DNA of 11,228 nucleotides from a bacterium (GCA_009920585.1 RFZT01000051.1:1-11228); one strand, 5' to 3'; shown: positions 1-6,789, counted from the first letter of the stretch. A program made the numbers and translations. The notes: generated from the letters alone by a model not told the origin.

Positions 1-106
1 GGAGCACTTCCTCCCAGCAGCGCTCCCATTTTTTTCGCCAGGCGAAGGGACGGGCACAAACGACGCAGATTTTCGTGGGCAAGTTCTGTTTTTTTACGCC
101 CTTCAT
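1..106 (-). CDS. DUF2256 family small zinc-ribbon-like protein (N-terminal part, runs off left edge)
   Basis: Reading the minus strand from an ATG at 106-104 gives MKGVKKQNLPTKICVVCARP followed by FAWRKKWERCWEEVL, then the window ends. This is the N-terminal signature I associate with DUF2256: a basic start, LPxKxCxVCxRPFxWRKKW, then the tryptophan-rich stretch that normally leads into a second Cys pair (YCSxRC), which would lie just outside the window. The visible CxxC (Cys14/Cys17) would be half of a metal-binding site. Its ATG overlaps the stop of the upstream photolyase-like gene as ATGA, so the two are almost certainly co-transcribed and translationally coupled. Family members are only about 45-60 residues, so little is missing. 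The biochemical function is unknown; from memory, DUF2256 genes are often found beside cryptochrome/photolyase genes, which fits here. Confidence 0.82.
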   Translation of the reverse strand, partial: MKGVKKQNLPTKICVVCARPFAWRKKWERCWEEVL

Positions 107-1272
107 AGGATGAGTTCTGTCAACTGCGGGCGCACCGAGTTCCAAAACGGAAAAAAGCCTTCCTTGGCCAAAGGGAAAACCCGTGCATCCCAGCGCCGCC
201 GCAAACGCGTTACGATGATGCCACATTCGCCGCACCATTGAAGAAATGGTTCCAAAGAATCTCGCACCGTCCCGACAGATGGTGCCGCCATAACGATGCG
301 CCGGAGGTCGTGGGTTTCGACCCAATCCTTCAGGGAGTCCAGCGCCTGAATTTCAGCAATATTTTTTTGGAAATGATTTTCTGCACGCGCGCGGGCATCG
401 TCAACCGCCCGATTCAACCAAGCCGCACGGATGGAAGATCGCGCAGGCGTTTTCCAAAAACAGGCCGCCTCAGGGTGGAACTGGCTCAGGAGACGGCATT
501 CGAGTGAAAGATCCTCCTCGTGGAGGAGTAATCCGGCGGCAGAATCTCCCGGCGCTTCGGGGAGATTTTCCAGACCCCGAAGAGACCGATCTGCCGAGTC
601 CTGTGGAATGTCCAAGAGGGGCTCGCCATCCAGTTGCTCCAAACCCTCCGAGGGCGCGTCGGGCCAGTAGGAGTCAAGGTTCGAGCGACGAACGAGGTAG
701 GTTTTACCGGGGGTTTGAAGGCCGGCAACCCAGCGCCAAGAGAGGGTGTTGCTGGCAGCGTCTGCATCGAGCAGGTGATCGAAGAAAAATTGCGCCCCGG
801 TTTTCCATGGCAGGCCAGCTCGGTGAATCCAAAAGGAAGCCCACCACATGCGGGCATGGTTATGCAGGTAGCCTGTGGAGACAAGTTCGCGGGCGCAGGC
901 GTCCATGGCCGCGCAGCCGCTTTGCCCCTCATGCAGCCGCTCCGCGAGAGGGCCACCGGCCGACGCGGCATCGGCAAAATCGCGCCAGACGCCTGGACGG
1001 AGCTCCAACCAGCCTTTCCAATACGATCTCCAAACGACCTCTTGGACGAACTTTTCAACAGTTGTTGATTTATGAACCCGCAGCACCGCATAGAGGACTT
1101 CAGCTTCTGTCACGAGACGGTGTGCGATCGCCGCCGAGAGTCTTGAGACATGCGAATGCTGATCAGCGATATGATTTCGCAAGCGCGTATACTGCAACAC
1201 CGGCCCCTCAATAAAATCGTGCAAGGCCAGCAGAGCCTCCGCTCGTGTGGCGGGAATCAAGTCAGCGGCCAT
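103..1272 (-). CDS. Photolyase/cryptochrome-like FAD-binding domain protein lacking the N-terminal antenna domain
   Basis: This 389-residue protein matches the helical FAD-binding domain of DNA photolyases and cryptochromes. Landmarks are RLRNHIADQHSHVSRLSAAI (about 30-49), the VWRSYWKGWLE stretch (80-90), TGYLHNHARMWWASFW (133-148, equivalent to the TGYxHNRxRM motif of photolyases), and LDADAASNTLSWRWVAG (168-184, equivalent to the DGDxAxNxxxWxW flavin and tryptophan-chain motif). The usual N-terminal alpha/beta domain of about 130 residues that binds the antenna chromophore is absent: the FAD domain begins within 30 residues of the start. Instead there is a C-terminal extension of about 180 residues ending in RRRWDARVFPLAKEGFFPFW. 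I infer a flavoprotein for light-dependent DNA repair or blue-light sensing; the substrate cannot be stated. The ATG at 1272 has no clear Shine-Dalgarno sequence. The gene overlaps the DUF2256 start by ATGA. Confidence 0.85.
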   Translation of the reverse strand: MAADLIPATRAEALLALHDFIEGPVLQYTRLRNHIADQHSHVSRLSAAIAHRLVTEAEVLYAVLRVHKSTTVEKFVQEVVWRSYWKGWLELRPGVWRDFADAASAGGPLAERLHEGQSGCAAMDACARELVSTGYLHNHARMWWASFWIHRAGLPWKTGAQFFFDHLLDADAASNTLSWRWVAGLQTPGKTYLVRRSNLDSYWPDAPSEGLEQLDGEPLLDIPQDSADRSLRGLENLPEAPGDSAAGLLLHEEDLSLECRLLSQFHPEAACFWKTPARSSIRAAWLNRAVDDARARAENHFQKNIAEIQALDSLKDWVETHDLRRIVMAAPSVGTVRDSLEPFLQWCGECGIIVTRLRRRWDARVFPLAKEGFFPFWNSVRPQLTELIL

Positions 1273-1695
1273 GGATCAAAGTTGGCTTCGGTTGAAACAA
1301 CGAGCTTTCGACAAGCCCAGCAGCAGGAGCCGTAAGAAAGGTTTTTTTGCAATGCATCGCTTCTCATCTTACGAACGGCGAAGCGGATCGGTTTTTCTTT
1401 CAGTGAAATTCGCCTTGAGAGGTTGCAGTTTGAGGACTTTTTCGCCCAAGCCCCCTCTGTAGGAAAAGAACATCTCTGCCTTCCATAATTCGGGCTTGAA
1501 GAATTGGCATAAGCTCTGCCTTAGAACAGTTTTGACGACAGACAAAACCCCCATCCTTATCGTTTATGTAGACTCAGAACAGGGATTTCACCGGACGCAT
1601 CTCTTCCGCATTTGCCCCGAATCCTCTTGGGGGCAAAATAGCTTTCATCAATTTCACCCCACAGGCATCTTGACTGCACCGAATATTTTTGACGG
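1273..1695. other. Intergenic region upstream of the photolyase-like gene
   Basis: About 420 bases with no convincing gene on either strand; the short open frames here have no recognisable protein features. Two small structures are visible. One is a 7-bp inverted repeat (CGTAAGA at 1331-1337, TCTTACG at 1367-1373), placed 60-100 bases upstream of the photolyase-like start, where a regulator site could sit. The other is a hairpin with an 8-bp stem (TTTGCCCC at 1611-1618, GGGGCAAA at 1630-1637) just downstream of the small membrane-protein remnant; it lacks a T-run on either strand, so it is not a standard terminator. Confidence 0.5.
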
Positions 1696-1944
1696 CTATT
1701 TCTTTTCTTCGTTGTAACGCGCCAAGCGGTTCGAAAGGATCAGAAAGGTTGGAGCCCAGAGGCCTACAAATATTCCGAAAAGCTCCCCATGCGTGCGGGA
1801 TTCAAAGGTAGTATCCTTGCCGCCGGCAAGATACCAGATGGCGATGGAGGCCAGCACAGAGGCCAAACCAGCGACGAAGCAGATGTTGCTGAGTTGTTTC
1901 TTAGAAATACTATTTTGCGGTGGTTGGAAAATAAAGCAATCAGA
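1696..1944 (-). pseudogene. Small two-TM membrane protein, 5' end missing or no standard start
   Basis: The minus-strand frame ending at the TAG at 1698-1696 is open back to a TAA at 1947-1945 and reads like a real protein. It has KKQLSNICFVAGLASVLASI followed by AIWYLAGG (first membrane segment), a polar loop KDTTFESRTH, then GELFGIFVGLWAPTFLILSN (second membrane segment) and the charged tail RLARYNEEKK. This is typical of a small inner-membrane protein with both ends in the cytoplasm. The frame has no ATG or GTG; the only common alternative start is a TTG at 1866-1864, which would cut into the first membrane segment. The upstream stop lies at a perfect 15-bp tandem duplication, so I infer that the original 5' end has been lost by rearrangement. 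The family is not recognised. Use of a rare start such as ATT cannot be excluded. Confidence 0.6.
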
Positions 1945-1972
1945 TTAGTATGGAATGGATTAGTATGGAATG
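1943..1972. repeat. Perfect 15-bp tandem duplication
   Basis: GATTAGTATGGAATG occurs at 1943-1957 and again, immediately adjacent, at 1958-1972. On the minus strand each copy contains a TAA, and the nearer one closes the reading frame of the membrane-protein remnant. It sits at the boundary between that remnant and the SDR fragment, as expected for a rearrangement or repair junction. Confidence 0.9.
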
Positions 1973-2002
1973 TTTACCTTATTCGCCGTTCGCCATTGGA
2001 GA

Positions 2003-2166
2003 GCAGGGAGTGGAATCGGCCGCGAGACCGCTCTGCGCCTCGTTCGCGAAGGTGTCCACATCGTTTGCGTGGATATCAATGCCGCTACGGCTCCTCGATC
2101 GGAATCGGCGCCGACATCACCAAGCGCGAAAGCATCGCCGCCACGCTCCAAGAGGTCGTTCTTCAC
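2003..2166 (+). pseudogene. Fragment of a short-chain dehydrogenase (bifunctional aldolase/SDR type)
   Basis: Two plus-strand frames together give a recognisable SDR piece. One frame (from 2003) reads AGSGIGRETALRLVREGVHI followed by VCVDINAAT, covering the glycine-rich NAD(P)-binding turn, helix A, strand 2 and the acidic residue after it. A different frame (about 2080-2166) continues with GIGADITKRESIAATLQEVV, matching the next segment of the same fold. Nothing of the fold precedes or follows: no NAG motif and no YxxxK active site. The DINAAT...DITKRES wording resembles the dehydrogenase half of the bifunctional rhamnulose-1-phosphate aldolase/short-chain dehydrogenase, but the piece is short. 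It is a dead fragment, internally deleted or frameshifted, and not a functional gene. Confidence 0.65.
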
Positions 2167-2184
2167 TCCTTTTACTTTCGATGA

Positions 2185-2202
2185 GCCGACGCGGACGTCG
2201 GC
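2185..2202. terminator. Short GC-rich hairpin downstream of the helicase gene
   Basis: GCCGAC (2185-2190) and GTCGGC (2197-2202) form a perfect 6-bp stem with a 6-base loop, starting 20 bases after the stop of the leftward primase/helicase gene. It could end the hipBA-helicase transcript, but no U-run follows it in that direction, so intrinsic termination is doubtful. Confidence 0.25.
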
Positions 2203-2221
2203 GCGCCTGAGGTGTTGCACC

Positions 2222-4606
2222 CTATGGCAATAATGGATCGCTGCCGACAATCTGGATCGAGTAACCCATCTCGCGGTAGGCAACGGTTCGCTTGCGATAC
2301 ATCTGTGCTGTGAGGGGGTGATCGGGTTCCACATAGTCGTAAATTCGCACAGACTTCTTCTTTTCGGAAAATCTGTGAAGTCGTCCGGCATATTGGATCA
2401 ATCGGCCTTTGAAGGAGATCGGCATGGCAAGGAAAAGAGTGTCGAGTTCCGGCATATCAAATCCCTCGCCGAGCAAGGAGGCGGTCGCGAGCAGTGCGAA
2501 GGGTCGTCCCTCGGACGCTCTCGAGCGGAGATTGGCAAGAGTGGCCGCCCTTAGCTTCTGGTTGGTTGAACCATCGATTCGGTAAATGCTTTCCTCAGGC
2601 CATTTCTCGCGCAGCAAGGATTCAAGGGTGTTGAGGTGCTCTTTCCGGTCGCTCAGTAGGGCACAAAACCTTTGTTCTTTTAGAGCGGCGGAGACATCCG
2701 ATGCGATGGCGCGATTTCTTTCGCTGGATTGAATAAGATGTTCCCAGATTTGATGAATCGGTAGGCGATCCTTCCCTGCCGGGAGGCGCAGCGAAAATTC
2801 CCTCACAAATACCGTTCTCGAATGCTCCTCGGAATGGTCGAGAACAATTCGGTGACGAATGGGGCCGCATTGGAGAAAGAGGATTTTTTGCAATCCGTCT
2901 TTTCGATTCGGTGTGGCAGTTAATCCCAAAATGTAGCGGGCGGTGCAGCGTTTCATCGCAGCTTCGAAAGATGCTGCCGGCACATGGTGGCATTCGTCGA
3001 TGATGACATGCCCATATTTGGCAAGCAGAGCCTCGGGAAACTCCGACCGTGCCAGTGTTGGGAACATTCCGAGAGCCACGGGAGCATCGGGGTAGCGCGC
3101 TTTGCCTAAAACACGAATCTTGTTTTTTGAGAGCCCGAGAAATTTCTGAAGCCGATCGCTCCATTGATCGAGAAGCTGTTTGCGGTGAACCAAAATCAAG
3201 GTGGATACGCCTCGGTGGGCGATGGCCGCGCAGGCCATTACGGTTTTTCCAGCGCCCGGCGGCGCAACAAGAACGCCTTCCTCGTGCCCCATCATAGCAT
3301 TCACGGCAGCGCTCTGGGTGGCTGAGAGAGTTCCGATGAAGGAAAGGACTGTCGTTGCCGGATCAGGTCGCTTGTCGATGATTTCAACCTTTCCGCCCGC
3401 CTTGGAAATTAGCTTCTCGATGGCATGCAGTGTTCCTCTCGGAAGCACCAACTGGTCGTTATGCTCCTCTCCGCAGAAGATGAATCGCGGAATGTTTACT
3501 GTTGAAAAACGAAGGCGCTGTTTTTCATAAAAGACGGGATTGGCGATGGTACCAAGGCGTTTGAGAGCCGCTCCAAGACTTGTTGGCACATCGGCAAGAG
3601 GAATGGTGATTTGCGAATTTCTAAGCAATTTCAGCGTGCCTTTGAAATCTCCTCGTCGGACGGCCTGCGGAATCACATTCAATGCGGACTCGTCAAAATT
3701 CAGCGATACGGACTCCGTGGGTTCGATGTCATTCTCGGAACTACAACTGGTTTCAAGAAGCAGCTGCAATTCGGTTAAATCGATTTTTGGGAGACTCGCT
3801 AAATGCGCCCACTGATCGGAAACAGGCGCAAAATTTTCATCCAGAAAAAGTGTGTGTTCCGACTTCCGAGGTTCCTGCTGGAGCGGTAGCGCTATGAGAT
3901 TTCCGAAACCACCTTTGGGGCATGTATCCTGATTTGGGAAAAATCGATCGTAGGTTGAGAGCTTCATGCCCCGATGAAAGGACGAAGCGCGAGCCACAAT
4001 GAGCGTTCCAAGCCTGCGAGCCAGAACTGCTGGCACGGGGTGTGCAAAGAAAATCCAAGCATGGCCCCCGTTGCCCGATCTTGAGCGCTCCACGCCAACA
4101 GAAATTCCCATTTGTTCAGCGGCGCGGCGGTAGGCCTCGATATCCTGCATCCACCCCTCGCCATCGAAATCCGCTGCCAGAAAAATGCAACTATCGTCCT
4201 CGCGGATCGCATAGGTTCCAATGGTGTGGCGCCCGATGAGATGCGAGTGAATTGCCGAATGGTCGAGCGGCGGATAATTCTGGTTCGGGCAATCAGAGCA
4301 TTTCACGCGTGGCTTTTCACACAATCCCTGAACCCATTCATTGCTACAGGCTGGCGAATACCCTTTTGAGCCCTTTTTCAGATTGATCCAAAGTTTCGGA
4401 TACACAGACCGGCGCGCACCAAAAAGGCTCAGGAACAAATCGATCTTTTCTTCATTGGTGCCTGGCGTGCCTTTGCCGAGAGGCAATTCAGGAGATTCCG
4501 CGGCAGTGCGAATTTCGCGCATTTCTGCAAGCAATCCCTGCCTGCGAGCTTCCAACTCATGAAGCTCCGCCTCAATTTCTTTGATGCGATCGGCGGGGGC
4601 TTTCAT
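2222..4606 (-). CDS. TOTE-type archaeo-eukaryotic primase domain fused to an SF2 DEAD/DEAH helicase
   Basis: This 794-residue protein (counted from the ATG at 4606; a GTG at 4618 would add four residues) has three parts. Residues 5-36 are a charged coiled coil. Residues about 55-280 form a primase-like domain: a cysteine cluster (C87, C96, C103, C106, in a CxxCPNQ context), the acidic motif LAADFDGE (D146, D148), the SGNGGHAW motif (H182) and YDRFFPNQD (D220, D227), which match archaeo-eukaryotic primases of the TOTE conflict-system group. Residues about 425-794 form a superfamily 2 helicase: APPGAGKT (448-455), DECHH (537-541), LTATP (562-566), GEGFD (713-717) and QYAGRLHR (738-745), so all key ATPase residues are present. 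Expected activity is ATP-driven remodelling of nucleic acid coupled to template-directed or terminal polymerisation. It is the last gene of the hipB-hipA operon, 64 bases after hipA. A defence role is inferred. Confidence 0.85.
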   Translation of the reverse strand: MKAPADRIKEIEAELHELEARRQGLLAEMREIRTAAESPELPLGKGTPGTNEEKIDLFLSLFGARRSVYPKLWINLKKGSKGYSPACSNEWVQGLCEKPRVKCSDCPNQNYPPLDHSAIHSHLIGRHTIGTYAIREDDSCIFLAADFDGEGWMQDIEAYRRAAEQMGISVGVERSRSGNGGHAWIFFAHPVPAVLARRLGTLIVARASSFHRGMKLSTYDRFFPNQDTCPKGGFGNLIALPLQQEPRKSEHTLFLDENFAPVSDQWAHLASLPKIDLTELQLLLETSCSSENDIEPTESVSLNFDESALNVIPQAVRRGDFKGTLKLLRNSQITIPLADVPTSLGAALKRLGTIANPVFYEKQRLRFSTVNIPRFIFCGEEHNDQLVLPRGTLHAIEKLISKAGGKVEIIDKRPDPATTVLSFIGTLSATQSAAVNAMMGHEEGVLVAPPGAGKTVMACAAIAHRGVSTLILVHRKQLLDQWSDRLQKFLGLSKNKIRVLGKARYPDAPVALGMFPTLARSEFPEALLAKYGHVIIDECHHVPAASFEAAMKRCTARYILGLTATPNRKDGLQKILFLQCGPIRHRIVLDHSEEHSRTVFVREFSLRLPAGKDRLPIHQIWEHLIQSSERNRAIASDVSAALKEQRFCALLSDRKEHLNTLESLLREKWPEESIYRIDGSTNQKLRAATLANLRSRASEGRPFALLATASLLGEGFDMPELDTLFLAMPISFKGRLIQYAGRLHRFSEKKKSVRIYDYVEPDHPLTAQMYRKRTVAYREMGYSIQIVGSDPLLP

Positions 4607-4670
4607 TCTTAGAACCACTCTTTATTGGCTACTTTGGCATTTAAAGCCGAGCCTGAAGCTTTTTTCCAAG

Positions 4671-5918
4671 TCACGGGAGTGCCAGAGCTCGCATGAGAGC
4701 GTCATGCTCGAAGGCGCTTGCCATTCGATCAATCGCCTTCGAGGAAACTCTAACCTCCAGAGCGACGGTGCGCCAGGAGGATGTTGCGACCGCCACTTGT
4801 TTAAGAATCGAGCGCGCTTCCGTAAGGGATAGTGCGAAGTAATCGGCCGAGGCTTCGAGGAGATCAATCGAGCAGGTGCTTTCCTCAAGATCGATATTTG
4901 TCGATAGGATTCGCGCCTTCAGATCGGCCGGGACCGGGTTCAAGTCGTAAGCCGGCGAGAGAGTCCAACCGGATTTGTCGATTCGTAGAAATCCATGGTT
5001 TCGCAGGTGGTCGTCCACATTTGAAACGAGGACATTGAATGCCACGCGACGATACAAAGAGTGGGCATCCTTCTTCGCTTGCCCGCCGTGTCGGGCCAAT
5101 ACATCGACGATTTCCGGATAGCTGCCGACTTGACCATCCTTCATCCCAAGCAAGGCCATGGCGGATAGAAAAGGGATGCGGTGACCATCCATGCGATCAA
5201 AGCGTTGCGACAGTAGAACGGCCCGACCCGCCACCTGAAGCAGTTCATGATGCGCTGTCATGATGCCCGCCCGCTCCGCCAGACGCAATGCGATTTCCTC
5301 CCAAGTCTCGATACTGTATTCATCCGTCTCCTTGGGAAACTTGGCGATGGAAAGACGGCCGTGTTGATCGATGACCGAGGCTTTTGGGCGCGCCCCGCCC
5401 AGAGAAGATCCGGGGGCGAAAATCAGTTGCAGATCGTCATCCGTTTCCTCGTCGCGCAGGATGCGATCTGCGCATTGCAGCAATCGCCCGAGATCCACCA
5501 GCGCTGGAATCCCTCGCCGGGTCTCTGCCAGAAAAGCCTCACCACCAATGCGGCGAAAGCGTAGGGCTCCGAGGCGGGTTTCGTCGGATACGCCCAGCAG
5601 ATAATCACTCTCCATCAGCGTTCTCACGGCTCTGCCTTCTTTCTCAGCCTGCCGCCGCTCCGCGCGTTGCATGAGCCTTCTTCCCCAAGTGTCAGGCGCA
5701 GAATCCCCCAAGGAGCCATGAATAGTCTTTCCGTGGGATGGAGCAAAGCCGCCCCGCGTCAAAGGCAGGTCCGGCTCAAGTTCAAAGCGATCAGCATACT
5801 TCAACCACTCGTCGTCGTATTCAAAAACCATAGTTTCCTTACCCCGGGCACGATTGCTGTGCGCCGAACCAATACGCTGTGTTTCCCCATCAAGCGAAAG
5901 ATGCACCTCGAAATCCAT
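4671..5918 (-). CDS. hipA: HipA-family serine/threonine kinase toxin
   Basis: This 415-residue protein is full length for HipA. From the ATG at 5918 it shows an N-terminal subdomain (1-130; PLTRGGFAPSHGKTIHGSLG, GDSAPDTWGRR and YLLGVSDETRLGALRF are typical HipA_N stretches), the glycine-rich ATP loop SSLGGARPK (171-179), an ATP-binding lysine in IAKFP (K193), the catalytic loop NVDDHLRNHGF (300-310, with D302 and N307 in the places of catalytic Asp and Asn) and the metal-binding YDLNP (D325). The active site looks intact. Known HipA kinases phosphorylate glutamyl-tRNA synthetase or related translation targets and arrest growth; this target is unknown. A GTG directly before the ATG is an alternative start; the strong AAGGAG lies 8 bases before the ATG. 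The ATG overlaps the regulator's stop by one base (TGATG), so the pair is translationally coupled. Confidence 0.9.
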   Translation of the reverse strand: MDFEVHLSLDGETQRIGSAHSNRARGKETMVFEYDDEWLKYADRFELEPDLPLTRGGFAPSHGKTIHGSLGDSAPDTWGRRLMQRAERRQAEKEGRAVRTLMESDYLLGVSDETRLGALRFRRIGGEAFLAETRRGIPALVDLGRLLQCADRILRDEETDDDLQLIFAPGSSLGGARPKASVIDQHGRLSIAKFPKETDEYSIETWEEIALRLAERAGIMTAHHELLQVAGRAVLLSQRFDRMDGHRIPFLSAMALLGMKDGQVGSYPEIVDVLARHGGQAKKDAHSLYRRVAFNVLVSNVDDHLRNHGFLRIDKSGWTLSPAYDLNPVPADLKARILSTNIDLEESTCSIDLLEASADYFALSLTEARSILKQVAVATSSWRTVALEVRVSSKAIDRMASAFEHDALMRALALP

Positions 5919-6244
5919 CACGGTTGCTCCTTGGCTTTTTTAAGACGAACACGCTGCGGCAAGAATTCATTGGCCAGTGCCTGACCAACCGAATCCGTGC
6001 AGGCATCAGCCAACTGGCTGAGACCTTCCAAAAGACCCAGCGAGTGCATGACGGCGGCGTAGATGCCCATGCTGACAGCTGGGTCGCCCGCCTCCACGCG
6101 TTGCAAGGTGGCGCGGGAAGTGAAAGCGCGGTCGGCGAGCACCGCCATCGGCAGTCGTCGTCTGCGGCGGGCATCACGCAGATCGCTCCCAAGCTTTCCA
6201 AGAACTTTGCGCACGGCGGCGGATGGATGATGCGGGGTTGGCAT
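5918..6244 (-). CDS. hipB: HipB-like XRE-family antitoxin/regulator
   Basis: This 108-residue protein has a helix-turn-helix of the Xre/HipB type at about residues 16-70 (LGKLGSDLRDARRRRRLPMA, then VLADRAFTSRATLQRVEAGD), followed by a helical tail ending in basic residues (VRLKKAKEQP). I chose the ATG at 6244 because homologues begin close to the HTH; the frame continues upstream to an ATG at 6343, but those 33 extra residues (KNFKSTCFCYFRDTLF and so on) look like translated promoter DNA. It lies directly upstream of, and overlaps, hipA, the classical order in which HipB represses the operon and neutralises HipA. Autorepression and antitoxin function are inferred from this arrangement. Confidence 0.8.
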   Translation of the reverse strand: MPTPHHPSAAVRKVLGKLGSDLRDARRRRRLPMAVLADRAFTSRATLQRVEAGDPAVSMGIYAAVMHSLGLLEGLSQLADACTDSVGQALANEFLPQRVRLKKAKEQP

Positions 6245-6259
6245 GATTTTGTATTCTTG

Positions 6260-6305
6260 GTGATCCTTTAAAATAAATAGTGTATCACGAAAATAACAAA
6301 AACAA
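6260..6305 (-). promoter_or_regulatory. Candidate hipBA-helicase promoter with overlapping inverted-repeat operator
   Basis: On the minus strand TTGTTT (6305-6300) and CACTAT (6282-6277) form a -35/-10-like pair with 17-base spacing, ending about 30 bases before the regulator ATG. An inverted repeat overlaps this: GTGATCC at 6260-6266 and GTATCAC at 6282-6288, six of seven positions matching across a 15-base spacer. One arm abuts the -10. HipB proteins bind paired inverted half-sites in their own promoter, so this is a reasonable operator candidate, but the -10 match is weak and no transcript data exist. Confidence 0.4.
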
Positions 6306-6708
6306 GTCGATTTAAAATTTTTAGAAGCCGCGACCTCGTTCAACGCCGCCTTCAGCAGCTACGATATGATTCAAATTGTTTCGGTCTTCATGATACCGAA
6401 ATAGATGCCGGATTAAGCCGGAATAAGCCCAACATACTGGCGCGCCTGGGCATTTTTTCAGCAAATTACTCAATTTGTGCCATGTGATGCACAAATGTGA
6501 TGAGGATTTTGCGGGTTTAGAAAATCTGGGGGTTTCCAAAATATGTGATTGTTTGGGACCGACGTTTTTCCGTCTTTCCTTTTTAAGGTTCGACTAACTA
6601 TCCAATTAAAAAATGAAATAAAATGCTGCTTGACAAAAATTTTCCCGCAGTTGAAACATTTCGACTTTCTAAAAAATGAGATAAAACGCGGGACTGACCC
6701 TTTAGGCC
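6306..6708. other. AT-rich intergenic region with minor hairpin and an imperfect repeat
   Basis: No supportable gene. A hairpin (TTTCGGT at 6379-6385, ACCGAAA at 6395-6401, 7-bp stem, 9-base loop) lies in the left half. In the right half a 20-base AT-rich sequence beginning TAAAAAATGA occurs at 6607-6626 and 6670-6689 with two differences. The segment leads into the transposase remnant and may be degraded insertion-sequence DNA. Confidence 0.5.
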
Positions 6709-6762
6709 CTTTTACGTGGCTTCCGCAACGCCCTCAACTACCGCACCAGAATCCTCTTCTAA
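6706..6762 (+). pseudogene. C-terminal remnant of a transposase (ISL3/IS204-like ending)
   Basis: In the plus frame ending at the TAA at 6760-6762, after an in-frame stop at 6703-6705, the sequence reads ALLRGFRNALNYRTRILF. This resembles the extreme C-terminus of several DDE transposases, especially the ISL3/IS204/IS1001 group, whose ends commonly read GFRNFxNYRxR followed by a few hydrophobic residues. Only these 18 codons survive. The two 24-bp copies of a putative insertion-sequence end lie 28 bases downstream, as expected for the right end of an element in this orientation. The match is short, so the family assignment is tentative. Confidence 0.45.
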
Positions 6763-6789
6763 TGCGGTAGACTCGATCTTTTTCCCGCT

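Noticed and set aside
504..1214. Long plus-strand open frame opposite the photolyase-like gene
   Set aside because: It is antisense to a gene with clear family motifs, is rich in Arg, Pro and Ser without domain structure, and is explained by the codon bias of the opposite strand.
1496..1717. 73-codon plus-strand frame in the left intergenic region
   Set aside because: No domain, and it overlaps the end of the better supported minus-strand membrane-protein frame.
4619..4670. Possible terminator between hipA and the helicase gene
   Set aside because: The short stem followed by a T-run reads as a terminator only on the plus strand, opposite to these genes, and the stem is just 5 bp.
6245..6343. 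N-terminal extension of the HipB-like regulator to the ATG at 6343
   Set aside because: The added residues are unlike HipB proteins and cover the promoter-like and operator-like sequences.
6321..6539. 72-codon minus-strand frame upstream of hipB
   Set aside because: Low-information sequence with no recognisable family or good start context; overlaps the proposed promoter region side and is probably chance.
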